A stretch of 64,000 nt of DNA from Vreelandella sp031769195 (GTDB taxonomy: Bacteria > Pseudomonadota > Gammaproteobacteria > Pseudomonadales > Halomonadaceae). The position numbers and the translations under genes were made by a program. Each line of letters starts with the position of its first letter. Within the stretch, counting starts at the first letter, position 1. Positions 50,848 to 58,576 of the stretch are shown here, piece after piece. Where the stretch lies: the NCBI RefSeq assembly GCF_031769195.1, contig NZ_JAVHNP010000002.1, forward strand, positions 434,001 to 498,000, given 5' to 3'. A model generated the notes under the pieces. It saw only the letters and a list, made by a program, of their open reading frames with translations. It ran no database searches and was not told the origin of the DNA.

Positions 50848-51819
50848 TTAACGTAACACTTGCCGAGGGTCGATCGGTTTGCCGCCTTGACGCAAATCAA
50901 ATAACAAATCATAGCGCTGCGTTGTGTTGCTCTGGCCTATATCGCATAGCTCATCGCCCGCACTGACCTGGTCACCTACGCGCACCAGAATGCGCTCGCA
51001 AAGGGCGTAGACGGTTTGTAAGTTATCAGCGTGATGGATAATCACGACCTCGCCAAGCTGGCGCATACTATCTGCAAAGCGTACTTCCCCGGGTGCCACG
51101 GCTTTAGCACGCGCACCTTCCTGAGTCGCCAGCAGCATCGGTTGCAATGTTCCTCGGCTATCTGCGCCAAAGCGACGAACCACGCGGTAATCCTCCAACG
51201 GCCAGGGCCAACGGCGTGCGGATGCTGGCAGGCTTGCGCTGGGTGTCGGGGCTGGCGTCGGAGCGCTGCGATTTGCAGTACTGCTGGCAGTAGAGCTGCT
51301 GCTGGAGGAAGCGGTCCTTGCGGTACTGCTCAAAGGAACGCTAATCACCTGACCGACACGTAAAGCCGTTGGAGACGTTCCTTGGTTGGCGCTTTGGATG
51401 CGGCCCGTGGTGGTGCCGAAGTGCCTAGCAATGCCTGAGAACGTATCGCCGGGCCTAATTTGATAACGATACGGCCCCCCAGACGGCGCTCTCTCCTGCT
51501 GAGTGGGGATCAATAAGCGTTGACCAACGACTAAACGCCGCGGATCAACGCCGGGATTAAAGCGCTCAAGACGCTCCAATGGTACGTTGGCGCGTGCCGC
51601 CAACTGCCCAAGTGTATCTCCACGCCTTACCTCGACCCAATTGCCGCCCAGGGCACTGGCGCTGCTTGCCGCAGGCACGCGTTGGCTAGAAGTAGGTGCT
51701 GAGCTCGCACAACCGGTGAGTACGCTGGCTAATACGCAAATGGTGAGCCAGTGGCCTAGTCGTGGTCGCTGAGGCTGTCTAGCAAGGCGTCTTTTTCCTG
51801 CCAGAGAGAATTGATCCAT
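50848..51819 (-). CDS. LysM lipoprotein with degenerate LytM domain (NlpD/EnvC-like amidase activator)
   Basis: A 323-residue envelope lipoprotein. The lipobox LTGC has its Cys at 37. Two LysM peptidoglycan-binding domains follow (about 57-104 and 117-162), a Ser/Thr/Ala-rich linker, and an M23/LytM-like domain (about 207-320). The zinc ligands are missing: the first His-Asp motif is absent and the final HxH reads as YDLLFDLR. This suits an activator of cell-wall amidases rather than a peptidase. The ATG lies 64 bp inside the preceding acyltransferase gene, and no later start is in frame before the signal. Confidence 0.82.
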   Translation of the reverse strand: MDQFSLAGKRRLARQPQRPRLGHWLTICVLASVLTGCASSAPTSSQRVPAASSASALGGNWVEVRRGDTLGQLAARANVPLERLERFNPGVDPRRLVVGQRLLIPTQQERAPSGGPYRYQIRPGDTFSGIARHFGTTTGRIQSANQGTSPTALRVGQVISVPLSSTARTASSSSSSTASSTANRSAPTPAPTPSASLPASARRWPWPLEDYRVVRRFGADSRGTLQPMLLATQEGARAKAVAPGEVRFADSMRQLGEVVIIHHADNLQTVYALCERILVRVGDQVSAGDELCDIGQSNTTQRYDLLFDLRQGGKPIDPRQVLR

Positions 51820-52637
51820 GCGTGGAAGCGTTCCTTGTGCTGCGGTTCGTCATGGTAGTTAGCGGCATGCATCCATTCAGGAATAGTGAGCTGCCGGGCT
51901 TCGAGGGTAATTGGGGCTTCTTTGCCACATAAAAAACCCATAAATGTAGGTGACGGATTGGTGTAGCTGATCGTCACATCAAGGATACCATCCAACTGGT
52001 CGCCAAGCAGGCTAAGGACTTGGGCAATCCCCCCTGCTTTGGGGCGCAGCAGGTGTTGGAAAGGGCTTTGCTGCGCCTCGCGTTTGGCGACCGTAAACCG
52101 AGTACCCTCTACAAAATTAAAAATAGCAATGGGCGCGTGGCGGGCTCGGCGGCACATTCGCTCAGTAGACTCGCGATCCACCGTCGCCAGTTTCGGGTTG
52201 TTAGCAATCTGTTCACGGCTAAAGCGACGCATGAACGGAAATTCAAGCGCCCAAAAAGCGAGTCCCACAATGGGTATCCAAATAAGCTGATGCTTCAGAA
52301 AAAAACGTGGCATAGGGATACGGCGATGCAGCGCCATAAAAAGAATGAAAATATCGGTCCAACTGCGATGGTTGGAGATCACCAGCCACCACTGCTCAGG
52401 GCTGAGTGTATCTGGGACATTAATAGAGACGTTGGGCTTTAGCCAATGTCGCATCCACCACAGGTTGACGCCAATCCAATTCAGCGAAACGGCACACAGA
52501 CCTTTCAGTAGCCACTCTTTTTGTTTTCGTCCCGGAGTGATGACTTTCAGTAGGGTCAAAATAATCAGGGGGACACCCCAAAACAGCGTGTTCAGCGTTA
52601 GCAGCAAAATGCTTACGCCCCCTTTAATAATTGGCAT
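51756..52637 (-). CDS. 1-acylglycerol-3-phosphate acyltransferase-like protein (YihG type)
   Basis: A 293-residue membrane-associated acyltransferase. Motif I is NHRSWTD (HX4D) near residue 90, and motif III is FVEGTRFT near 190. One N-terminal hydrophobic segment (about 8-30) anchors it. The layout matches E. coli YihG, which makes phosphatidic acid with distinct acyl preference. The 3' end overlaps the LysM lipoprotein gene by 64 bp, so the two are coupled. Confidence 0.85.
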   Translation of the reverse strand: MPIIKGGVSILLLTLNTLFWGVPLIILTLLKVITPGRKQKEWLLKGLCAVSLNWIGVNLWWMRHWLKPNVSINVPDTLSPEQWWLVISNHRSWTDIFILFMALHRRIPMPRFFLKHQLIWIPIVGLAFWALEFPFMRRFSREQIANNPKLATVDRESTERMCRRARHAPIAIFNFVEGTRFTVAKREAQQSPFQHLLRPKAGGIAQVLSLLGDQLDGILDVTISYTNPSPTFMGFLCGKEAPITLEARQLTIPEWMHAANYHDEPQHKERFHAWINSLWQEKDALLDSLSDHD

Positions 52638-52749
52638 ACCACAATCCTCACAGCAGTCTGTCTACGTGCTAATCGCTTTGGAAACACGCGCATAGAGATA
52701 AATGCTAATGGATCATCGCCGCGCTGCCCAGCATAACCGTATACAGGCG

Positions 52750-53649
52750 CTACTTTTCCATCGTCAGCGAGGGTGCCTTAACGCTCTCAAGGAGTACGCC
52801 ACGCAGCGCATGAGCCGCCACGGACAGCTCTTCATGGGTCAGAATGCCTACCCGGCAGGCAATTCGCGGCTCCGTCAAAGGAATGCAGCGTGCGCCCAGC
52901 TCATGCATCTGCTGAATGCACATAGAGGGGACGGCGCTTACCCCTAAACCCTCAGCTACCATACGACCTACCGTCGAGAGTTGGTGGCTTTCAAATGCCA
53001 CAGGGAGGTCGATATGCCGTTTGCTGAGCTCTTGTTCAAGCAGTCGACGTACCATTGAGGGGCGCTGTAGCGTCATAAAGTCGTACGTCAGCAGTTGCGA
53101 CCACGGTAGCGTATCGACGCTTGCTAGCGGTGAACTCAGCGGCACCACCGCCACAAACTGATCTTCAAACAGCGGCGTGAAACTCAAGCTGCCCGTACCC
53201 TCCGGTGAAAAGGCAATGCCTATTTCCACTTGGCGGGAGCGCACCATGTCGATGACTTCCTCATTAATGACATCATGCACGGTGACATTAATTTTGGGGT
53301 ACTGTTGGCGAAACTTGACCAGGGCGCTGGGGAGTAAATTACTGGCAAACGAGGGCATCGCCGCTACGCTTAGTCGCCCTAGCTGCAGTGTAAAACGCTG
53401 GCGAAGGCGCTCCTCCGTGTTGTCCCACTGAGCGAGCAGGTGTTTAGCGAGGGGCAGCAGCGACTCCCCCTCAGGTGTCAGGCGCACGCTACGAGTGCTG
53501 CGAATAAGCAGTTTCCCGCCGAGTGAATCCTCTAATCCTTTGATCGCAAGGCTCAGGGCGGGTTGGGAAAGGTGCAGGCGCTCACAGGCTTGTGTAAAGC
53601 TAAGCGTTTGTGCAACGGCCAAAAAAGCACGAAGCTGCTTGACGGTCAT
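52750..53649 (-). CDS. LysR family regulator divergent from scoAB
   Basis: A 299-residue regulator with a winged helix-turn-helix at residues 1-60 (TQACERLHLSQPALSLAIKG) and a LysR substrate-binding domain. It is divergent from scoA across 233 bp, the typical place for the regulator of a catabolic operon. Control of ketone-body metabolism is inferred from position. Confidence 0.92.
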   Translation of the reverse strand: MTVKQLRAFLAVAQTLSFTQACERLHLSQPALSLAIKGLEDSLGGKLLIRSTRSVRLTPEGESLLPLAKHLLAQWDNTEERLRQRFTLQLGRLSVAAMPSFASNLLPSALVKFRQQYPKINVTVHDVINEEVIDMVRSRQVEIGIAFSPEGTGSLSFTPLFEDQFVAVVPLSSPLASVDTLPWSQLLTYDFMTLQRPSMVRRLLEQELSKRHIDLPVAFESHQLSTVGRMVAEGLGVSAVPSMCIQQMHELGARCIPLTEPRIACRVGILTHEELSVAAHALRGVLLESVKAPSLTMEK

Positions 53650-53882
53650 GGCGACTCTTTATAAGTTATTAAAATAAATTGATAAGAAAAACAAACTTAA
53701 CAAATATATCATCTAGGACAACACTGACCCTATCGTTTTGATGGTGAACCTAAGGACAGGCTGCAAGGCTCCCCTAAACGCGCCTGACCCACTACGCTTA
53801 ATCTACTTTTTTGAATATCTTTTCGACATGCGTTAACAGCAGCATCTCCAAGAATCTCTAAACAACAATGTGAGGTATAACA
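53650..53882. promoter_or_regulatory. Divergent promoter region between the LysR gene and scoA
   Basis: It is AT-rich near the LysR side (53655-53715) with partly symmetric TAAGTT...AACTTA-like text, as in LysR operators, and TATAT near 53705. GAGGTATAACA precedes the scoA start. No exact operator is assigned. Confidence 0.4.
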
Positions 53883-54581
53883 ATGGCAGGATTTGACAAG
53901 CGTGTAGCTTCCTACGAAGAAGCAATGGAAGGTATCGAAAGCGGCATGACCGTCATCGCGGGTGGTTTTGGTCTATGCGGTATTCCGGAAAACCTGATCG
54001 CTGAAATCAAGCGGCGCGGTGTAAAAGACCTGACCGTTGTTTCCAATAACTGCGGTGTAGATGGCTTTGGCCTGGGCGTGCTGCTAGAAGATTACCAAAT
54101 CAGCAAAATCATTGCCTCTTACGTAGGCGAAAACGCCATGTTCGAGCAGCAAATGCTGAATGACGAAATTGAGGTAGTGCTAACCCCGCAGGGCACCCTG
54201 GCGGAAAAAATGCGTGCCGGGGGCGCGGGCATTCCTGCGTTTTATACCGCAACGGGGTATGGCACGCCGATCGGTGATGGCAAAGAAGTGCGTGTGTTTG
54301 ATGGCCGCCACTACATCCTAGAAGAAGCTATTAAAGGTGATTTTGCGATTGTAAAAGGGTGGAAAGCCGACCGGTATGGCAACGTGATGTACCGCCACAC
54401 TGCGCAAAACTTTAATCCCATGGCCGCCACGGCTGGGAAAATAACGGTGGTAGAAGTAGAGGAGATTGTTGAACCCGGTGAGCTGGAACCCAGCCAGATT
54501 CATACCCCGGGAATTTACGTGGATCGCATTATTCAAGGCACGTTCGAGAAGCGTATCGAAAAGCGCACTGTGCGCAGTTAA
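53883..54581 (+). CDS. scoA: 3-oxoacid (succinyl-CoA:acetoacetate) CoA-transferase subunit A
   Basis: It transfers CoA to acetoacetate, together with ScoB. The 232-residue subunit has the CoA-transferase I signature VIAGGFGLCGIPENLI near residue 25 and GGAGIPAFYTATGYGTPI near 113. It lies 49 bp before scoB. With the 3-hydroxybutyrate dehydrogenase gene 3 kb away it supports use of 3-hydroxybutyrate from polyhydroxybutyrate. Confidence 0.94.
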   Translation: MAGFDKRVASYEEAMEGIESGMTVIAGGFGLCGIPENLIAEIKRRGVKDLTVVSNNCGVDGFGLGVLLEDYQISKIIASYVGENAMFEQQMLNDEIEVVLTPQGTLAEKMRAGGAGIPAFYTATGYGTPIGDGKEVRVFDGRHYILEEAIKGDFAIVKGWKADRYGNVMYRHTAQNFNPMAATAGKITVVEVEEIVEPGELEPSQIHTPGIYVDRIIQGTFEKRIEKRTVRS

Positions 54582-54630
54582 GCGCAACCACGCCAACAAT
54601 CAACTAACCGCTAAAATAAGAGGTGGCACC

Positions 54631-55293
54631 ATGGCTTTAACCCGCGAACAGATGGCACAGCGCGTTGCGCGCGAATTGCAGGATGGTTTTTACGTCAATT
54701 TAGGCATTGGTATTCCCACTCTGGTGGCCAACTATATCCCCGACGGTATGGATGTCATGCTGCAGTCGGAAAACGGCCTGCTGGGCATGGGGCGCTTCCC
54801 CACGGAGGAGGAAGTAGACGCCGATATGATTAACGCTGGTAAACAGACGGTGACCGCTCGCCCAGGCGCTGCCATTTTCTCCTCGGCAGAGTCGTTTGCC
54901 ATGATTCGTGGCGGGCACGTCGATTTAACGGTATTGGGCGCTTTTGAGGTGGATCAAGAGGGCAACATCGCCTCTTGGATGATTCCTGGCAAGCTCATCA
55001 AGGGGATGGGCGGCGCAATGGACCTCGTGGCGGGTGCAGAGAATATTATTTGCACCATGACCCACGCCTCCAAGCACGGTGAATCTAAACTGCTGGAAAA
55101 ATGCAGCTTACCGCTGACCGGTGCCGGATGTATCAACCGGGTCTTAACAGATTTGGCCTACCTGGAAATCAAAGACGGTGCGTTCATTCTTAAAGAACGT
55201 GCGCCGGGCGTGAGCGTTGAAGAAATTGTTGAGAAAACCGCCGGTAAGTTGATCGTTCCTGATCACGTGCCTGAAATGACCTTCGACCAGTAA
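54631..55293 (+). CDS. scoB: 3-oxoacid (succinyl-CoA:acetoacetate) CoA-transferase subunit B
   Basis: The catalytic subunit of 220 residues. The active-site glutamate is in SENGLLGMG near residue 50. NLGIGIPTLVANY and GGHVDLTVLGAFEVD are family segments. ATG 54631 follows AGAGGTGGCACC; the frame opens earlier, but only through the scoA coding region. It ends before a palindromic hairpin. Confidence 0.95.
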   Translation: MALTREQMAQRVARELQDGFYVNLGIGIPTLVANYIPDGMDVMLQSENGLLGMGRFPTEEEVDADMINAGKQTVTARPGAAIFSSAESFAMIRGGHVDLTVLGAFEVDQEGNIASWMIPGKLIKGMGGAMDLVAGAENIICTMTHASKHGESKLLEKCSLPLTGAGCINRVLTDLAYLEIKDGAFILKERAPGVSVEEIVEKTAGKLIVPDHVPEMTFDQ

Positions 55294-55324
55294 GGTAGGT
55301 CGCGGAAGGTTAGTAGCGCTTTAT

Positions 55325-55351
55325 ATGGCGTGAGCTTAAAGCTCACGCCAT
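55325..55351. terminator. Bidirectional hairpin between scoB and the DUF1338-like gene
   Basis: ATGGCGTGAGCT and AGCTCACGCCAT pair perfectly with a 3-nt loop. It lies after scoB and spans the stop of the convergent gene. T-runs are short on both sides. Confidence 0.6.
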
Positions 55352-56110
55352 TTCGCAGCGCGTGTGAAACGGCAGCAGAATCTCAGCAACACGCTCATGG
55401 TCATCGCTTAACTGCTTTTGAGTGAGCGCTAACCCGCCTAGGCACAACCGGTGTTCATCTCCTTCGCTAAACACTACTTTTCTCGGTGTCGACGGGTAAA
55501 AGCGGTGTTCAAGCAGTGACGAAACTGAGAAAACGCCATTTTGAGGGCCACTGAGCGGCGGCATGCCCGCACTCTCTAGCTGTTGGCTAATGGCATCAAT
55601 GGAGTCGCTGAAGCGCTCGCAGTCAAACCCGGCATGATGAAGACGTGGCCCCATCACAGAGAGCCATGCGGCCAGCGGGTGCGCATTTTGCAGCTGCTGA
55701 TAAAGCGCCCACGTGGGCATCGGCCAAGGCCTGCCGCGGCAGAGTAGATTCTGCCCTTTGCAGTCTGCAGGGTGGCTTTGGTGAACCAGCGACGTGAGTG
55801 CTTCACGAGGTATTTTCGAAAGGGTGCCTATTTGCAGTTCCGCTAATACCAGCCAGCTACTGTCATCGTTAGGGGCCATCAAGTGGATCAGCAAGCCCTT
55901 ATCGGCCATGGCATAGTGGCCGACTGACCGATACCCCATGCGCGCTAGCGGAGCGCTTAAGGCGGTGATGGAAAAGGGTCCGTAGTTTAGAGTCACCAGC
56001 GTCAAATATTCAGCGGTGGTGCTTAGCGGCCACAGTCTTAAGCTGCCAATATCGGGGTGGGTATGGATATAGTCCAGCCACAGCTGTTGTACAAACTCCT
56101 CGCGCTGCAT
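55343..56110 (-). CDS. DUF1338-like protein lacking the usual metal-binding His
   Basis: A 255-residue protein from ATG 56110 (GAGGAACC upstream); the frame opens at 56197. The start MQREEFVQQLWLDYIHTHP and the following LGRMGYR-type segment (LARMGYRSVGHYAMADKGLL) resemble DUF1338 proteins, relatives of 2-oxoadipate dioxygenase/decarboxylase. The first metal His (DHxAxR in the family) is replaced by EYLTLVTL, while a Glu-containing LAELQIG is kept. It may be inactive or altered in function. It converges on scoB. Confidence 0.45.
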   Translation of the reverse strand: MQREEFVQQLWLDYIHTHPDIGSLRLWPLSTTAEYLTLVTLNYGPFSITALSAPLARMGYRSVGHYAMADKGLLIHLMAPNDDSSWLVLAELQIGTLSKIPREALTSLVHQSHPADCKGQNLLCRGRPWPMPTWALYQQLQNAHPLAAWLSVMGPRLHHAGFDCERFSDSIDAISQQLESAGMPPLSGPQNGVFSVSSLLEHRFYPSTPRKVVFSEGDEHRLCLGGLALTQKQLSDDHERVAEILLPFHTRCEMA

Positions 56111-56225
56111 GGGGGGTTCCTCGCCGCCTATAGACGTCCGTGAGTAAACGGGTAATCGAATGGATAGTATAGGCAAGCAAGGAGTACGCCGGTTCAACGG
56201 GGTTTAACGGCGATTTTAACGGCAG

Positions 56226-56489
56226 CTAAGAAGCAAGAAGTTGTTTATCGCGCACATACTGGTCAAATTCGGTAAAGCCGCCGATGTGCTGCTGATCAAC
56301 AAAAATTTGTGGCACGGTATGGATGGGTTTGCCAGCTGTTTTGGCGATATCCTCTTTGGTGACGCCTTCCGAAGGCATATCGACATAACGGTATCCATCA
56401 ATTTTTCCGCTACTTTCAAGGTGCTCGGCGAGATGCTTGGCGCGTACGCAAAACGGGCAGGACATGCGCCCAAAAATGACCACAAACAT
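56226..56489 (-). CDS. grxA: Glutaredoxin (GrxA-like)
   Basis: An 87-residue thiol reductant using glutathione. The active site CPFC is at 11-14, with TVPQIFVDQQHIGGFTEF (TVP and GG glutathione-binding motifs) near 58-75. ATG 56489 is preceded by AAAGGAG; the longer open frame is ignored. It is divergent from the HybE-like gene. Confidence 0.93.
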   Translation of the reverse strand: MFVVIFGRMSCPFCVRAKHLAEHLESSGKIDGYRYVDMPSEGVTKEDIAKTAGKPIHTVPQIFVDQQHIGGFTEFDQYVRDKQLLAS

Positions 56490-56639
56490 GGTGATAGCTC
56501 CTTTACGAGACAGTATTGAGTACTGCTGGAATGAGAAATTAGCGCCCATTGTGGCGTAGGGCGGCGCGTTTCGCCAATAGCACCACACTACGTACGCTAT
56601 AAAGCCGCATAATGAGGCTCGGTAAATACAGGAGAGTGC

Positions 56640-57080
56640 ATGCAAACCTTGGCATCACATGAGTATGGTTATTTGGCTGAGCTTGCTAAATGTTATCGCG
56701 ATGAGCATCTCGCGTTACTCAAACAGGATGAGCGTTTTAACCCACGTTTAGGAGTAGATGCGCTCTGCTTTCAACACATAGAGCCGCGTATTAGTGGGGC
56801 AAAGGTTATGGCTGGCGCGTTGATTACCCCCTGCGAGCTATGGCTGGTGGCGCTGCCAGAGCAGTCAACGTTAGAGGCCCCGTTAGCGCCTGAGTGTGTG
56901 TTAGCGCTGCCATCTGGTCACTATTCGCTGGCGCTTGAACGGTTGCCTGCGGGTATCGAGCTGTACAAACGCAAAATTCTAGACGACCTGAGCGATCTTG
57001 AGACGCTTCAAGAAGCGGCGCGATTAGCGCAGCGCATGATGGAGCAGCTCATGACGCCGCCCTCCGTCACGCAAGGGTAG
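56640..57080 (+). CDS. HybE-like protein ([NiFe]-hydrogenase chaperone family), orphan
   Basis: A 146-residue soluble protein. It carries the HybE/HupJ core: ALITPCELWLVALP (family GVLITPWFMNLVLLP) and a CVLALPSGHYSL segment (family FPxGxY), with a following helical tail. HybE proteins assist hydrogenase 2-type Tat-dependent maturation, but no hydrogenase gene is in this window and the location between grxA and bdhA is unrelated. It may have another redox-protein client. ATG 56640 follows AGGAGAGTGC. Confidence 0.7.
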   Translation: MQTLASHEYGYLAELAKCYRDEHLALLKQDERFNPRLGVDALCFQHIEPRISGAKVMAGALITPCELWLVALPEQSTLEAPLAPECVLALPSGHYSLALERLPAGIELYKRKILDDLSDLETLQEAARLAQRMMEQLMTPPSVTQG

Positions 57081-57173
57081 GGTAGGCAGAAGCGGTCTGC
57101 GGCTCCTATACTCATCAGCGTTTATGCATTTATGTCCATCTCAGAACGGTGTACTTAATAAAAGGAAATCTGA

Positions 57174-57947
57174 ATGTCATCTTCAACATCTTCTACTCCT
57201 CGAGTAGCCGTAGTGACAGGTACCAGCAGTGGTATTGGTGAAGCCGTTGTAAAACATTTCTGCGAGCAAGGCCATCAAGTGCTGGCCGTCGATTTTAACC
57301 CTGCTGGAAAACAGATTGCAGAAGCAGCTGGCGCGGCGTTTTATCAAGCAGATCTCACCGATGCAGATGCCTGTCGCGGCGCGATTGCGGAAGCCGTGAA
57401 GCGTTTTGGAGGCGTTGATATTCTCGTCAATAATGCGGGCATTCAGCATGTATCCTCTATCGAAACGTTCCCAGAGGAGAAGTGGCGCCAAATTATTGAC
57501 CTTATGCTGACCGCTCCCTTCTTGCTGACTCAGGCAGCCTGGCCCTATATGCGTGAGAAAGGCTGGGGAAGGGTGGTAAACATTGCTTCGATTCATGCTC
57601 AAGTGGCATCGCCGGGCAAGGCGGCCTATATCAGCGCCAAACACGGCATGATCGGTTTAACTAAAACGGCGGCGCTGGAAGGTGGCGAGCAGGGTATTAC
57701 GGCCAATGCCATTTGCCCTGCTTATGTCAAAACCCCGCTAGTGGATAACCAGATTGCTGATCAGGCCAAATTGAATAATATGGATGAGCAAGAGGTCATC
57801 GAGAAAATCATGCTGAAAAATGCGGCGGTCAAACGGCTGATCGAACCCTCTGAGGTTGCCCAGCTAGTAGCGTACCTGACCTCAGATGCGGCGGGTGCCG
57901 TTACCGGAGCTAGCTGGAATATTGATTTGGGGTGGACCGCACACTAA
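57174..57947 (+). CDS. bdhA: 3-hydroxybutyrate dehydrogenase
   Basis: A short-chain dehydrogenase of 257 residues converting 3-hydroxybutyrate to acetoacetate with NAD. It has TGTSSGIGEAV (nucleotide binding), NNAG, the active Tyr and Lys in AAYISAKHG, and the specific ICPAYVKTPLVDNQI segment that marks this enzyme class. AAAGGAAATCTGA precedes the start. With scoAB it completes the route to acetoacetyl-CoA. Confidence 0.95.
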   Translation: MSSSTSSTPRVAVVTGTSSGIGEAVVKHFCEQGHQVLAVDFNPAGKQIAEAAGAAFYQADLTDADACRGAIAEAVKRFGGVDILVNNAGIQHVSSIETFPEEKWRQIIDLMLTAPFLLTQAAWPYMREKGWGRVVNIASIHAQVASPGKAAYISAKHGMIGLTKTAALEGGEQGITANAICPAYVKTPLVDNQIADQAKLNNMDEQEVIEKIMLKNAAVKRLIEPSEVAQLVAYLTSDAAGAVTGASWNIDLGWTAH

Positions 57948-57958
57948 ACCAGCTAGTG

Positions 57959-58558
57959 TCAGCGGCGGACCGGGCGCTTTTGCAGTTTGCGCTGCAGTGT
58001 ACGGCGGTGCATACCCAGCGCCCGGGCCGTAGCGGAAATATTGCCATCATGCTCTTGAAGCACTTTCTGAATATGTTCCCAGGTGATCCGGTTGATGGAA
58101 GGTGGGTTGTCTGCCAATTCAACGTTAGGGTCCGCGTCTGAATGTTCAAAGGCCGCCATTACGTCGTCGGCATCTGCGGGTTTACACAGGTAGTTGATGG
58201 CGCCAAGTTTAATCGCCTCCACCGCCGTGGCAATGCTGGAGTAGCCGGTGAGCACAACAATACGACAATTGGGTACCGCTGAGAGCAACTCTGGCAGTAA
58301 TTTTAACCCTGAGCTGTGCTCTAGCTTTAGGTCCAAAGTAGCCATGGTAGGCATAAACTGTACCGCAATGCTCAGCGCCTGATCTGCATCATGGGCGACC
58401 ATTACCTCAAAGCCCCGGCGTGTTAGCGCCCGGCTAAGCACGTGACAAAACATTTCATCGTCATCAACGATCAGCAGACGTTGGTCTTGGTTCTGCGTCG
58501 TACTTTGGTTGGTACTTTGGTTAGTACTTTGATTCTGCATCGTACCCTCGTTTATCAA
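57959..58558 (-). CDS. regA: RegA/PrrA/ActR-type response regulator
   Basis: A 199-residue redox response regulator. The receiver domain (about 26-140) has D32-D34 and phospho-acceptor D76. A linker then leads to a Fis-type helix-turn-helix (GNISATARALGMHRRTLQRK). The N-terminal 20 residues are three NQST repeats encoded by three 12-bp DNA repeats (58500-58535), unusual for the family. A second ATG at codon 7 is possible. It lies 18 bp after regB on the same strand. Confidence 0.93.
   Translation of the reverse strand: MINEGTMQNQSTNQSTNQSTTQNQDQRLLIVDDDEMFCHVLSRALTRRGFEVMVAHDADQALSIAVQFMPTMATLDLKLEHSSGLKLLPELLSAVPNCRIVVLTGYSSIATAVEAIKLGAINYLCKPADADDVMAAFEHSDADPNVELADNPPSINRITWEHIQKVLQEHDGNISATARALGMHRRTLQRKLQKRPVRR
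58500..58535. repeat. 12-bp tandem repeat, three copies
   Basis: The units GTACTTTGGTTG, GTACTTTGGTTA and GTACTTTGATTC follow each other without gaps in the 5' coding part of regA. Copy-number change would alter the protein by four residues without frameshift. Confidence 0.85.
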
Positions 58559-58576
58559 GATAGCAGCCGTTTCACC

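Noticed and set aside
56226..56645. Long N-terminal extension of glutaredoxin
   Set aside because: The extra 52 codons have no family match, and AAAGGAG lies right before the internal ATG at 56489.
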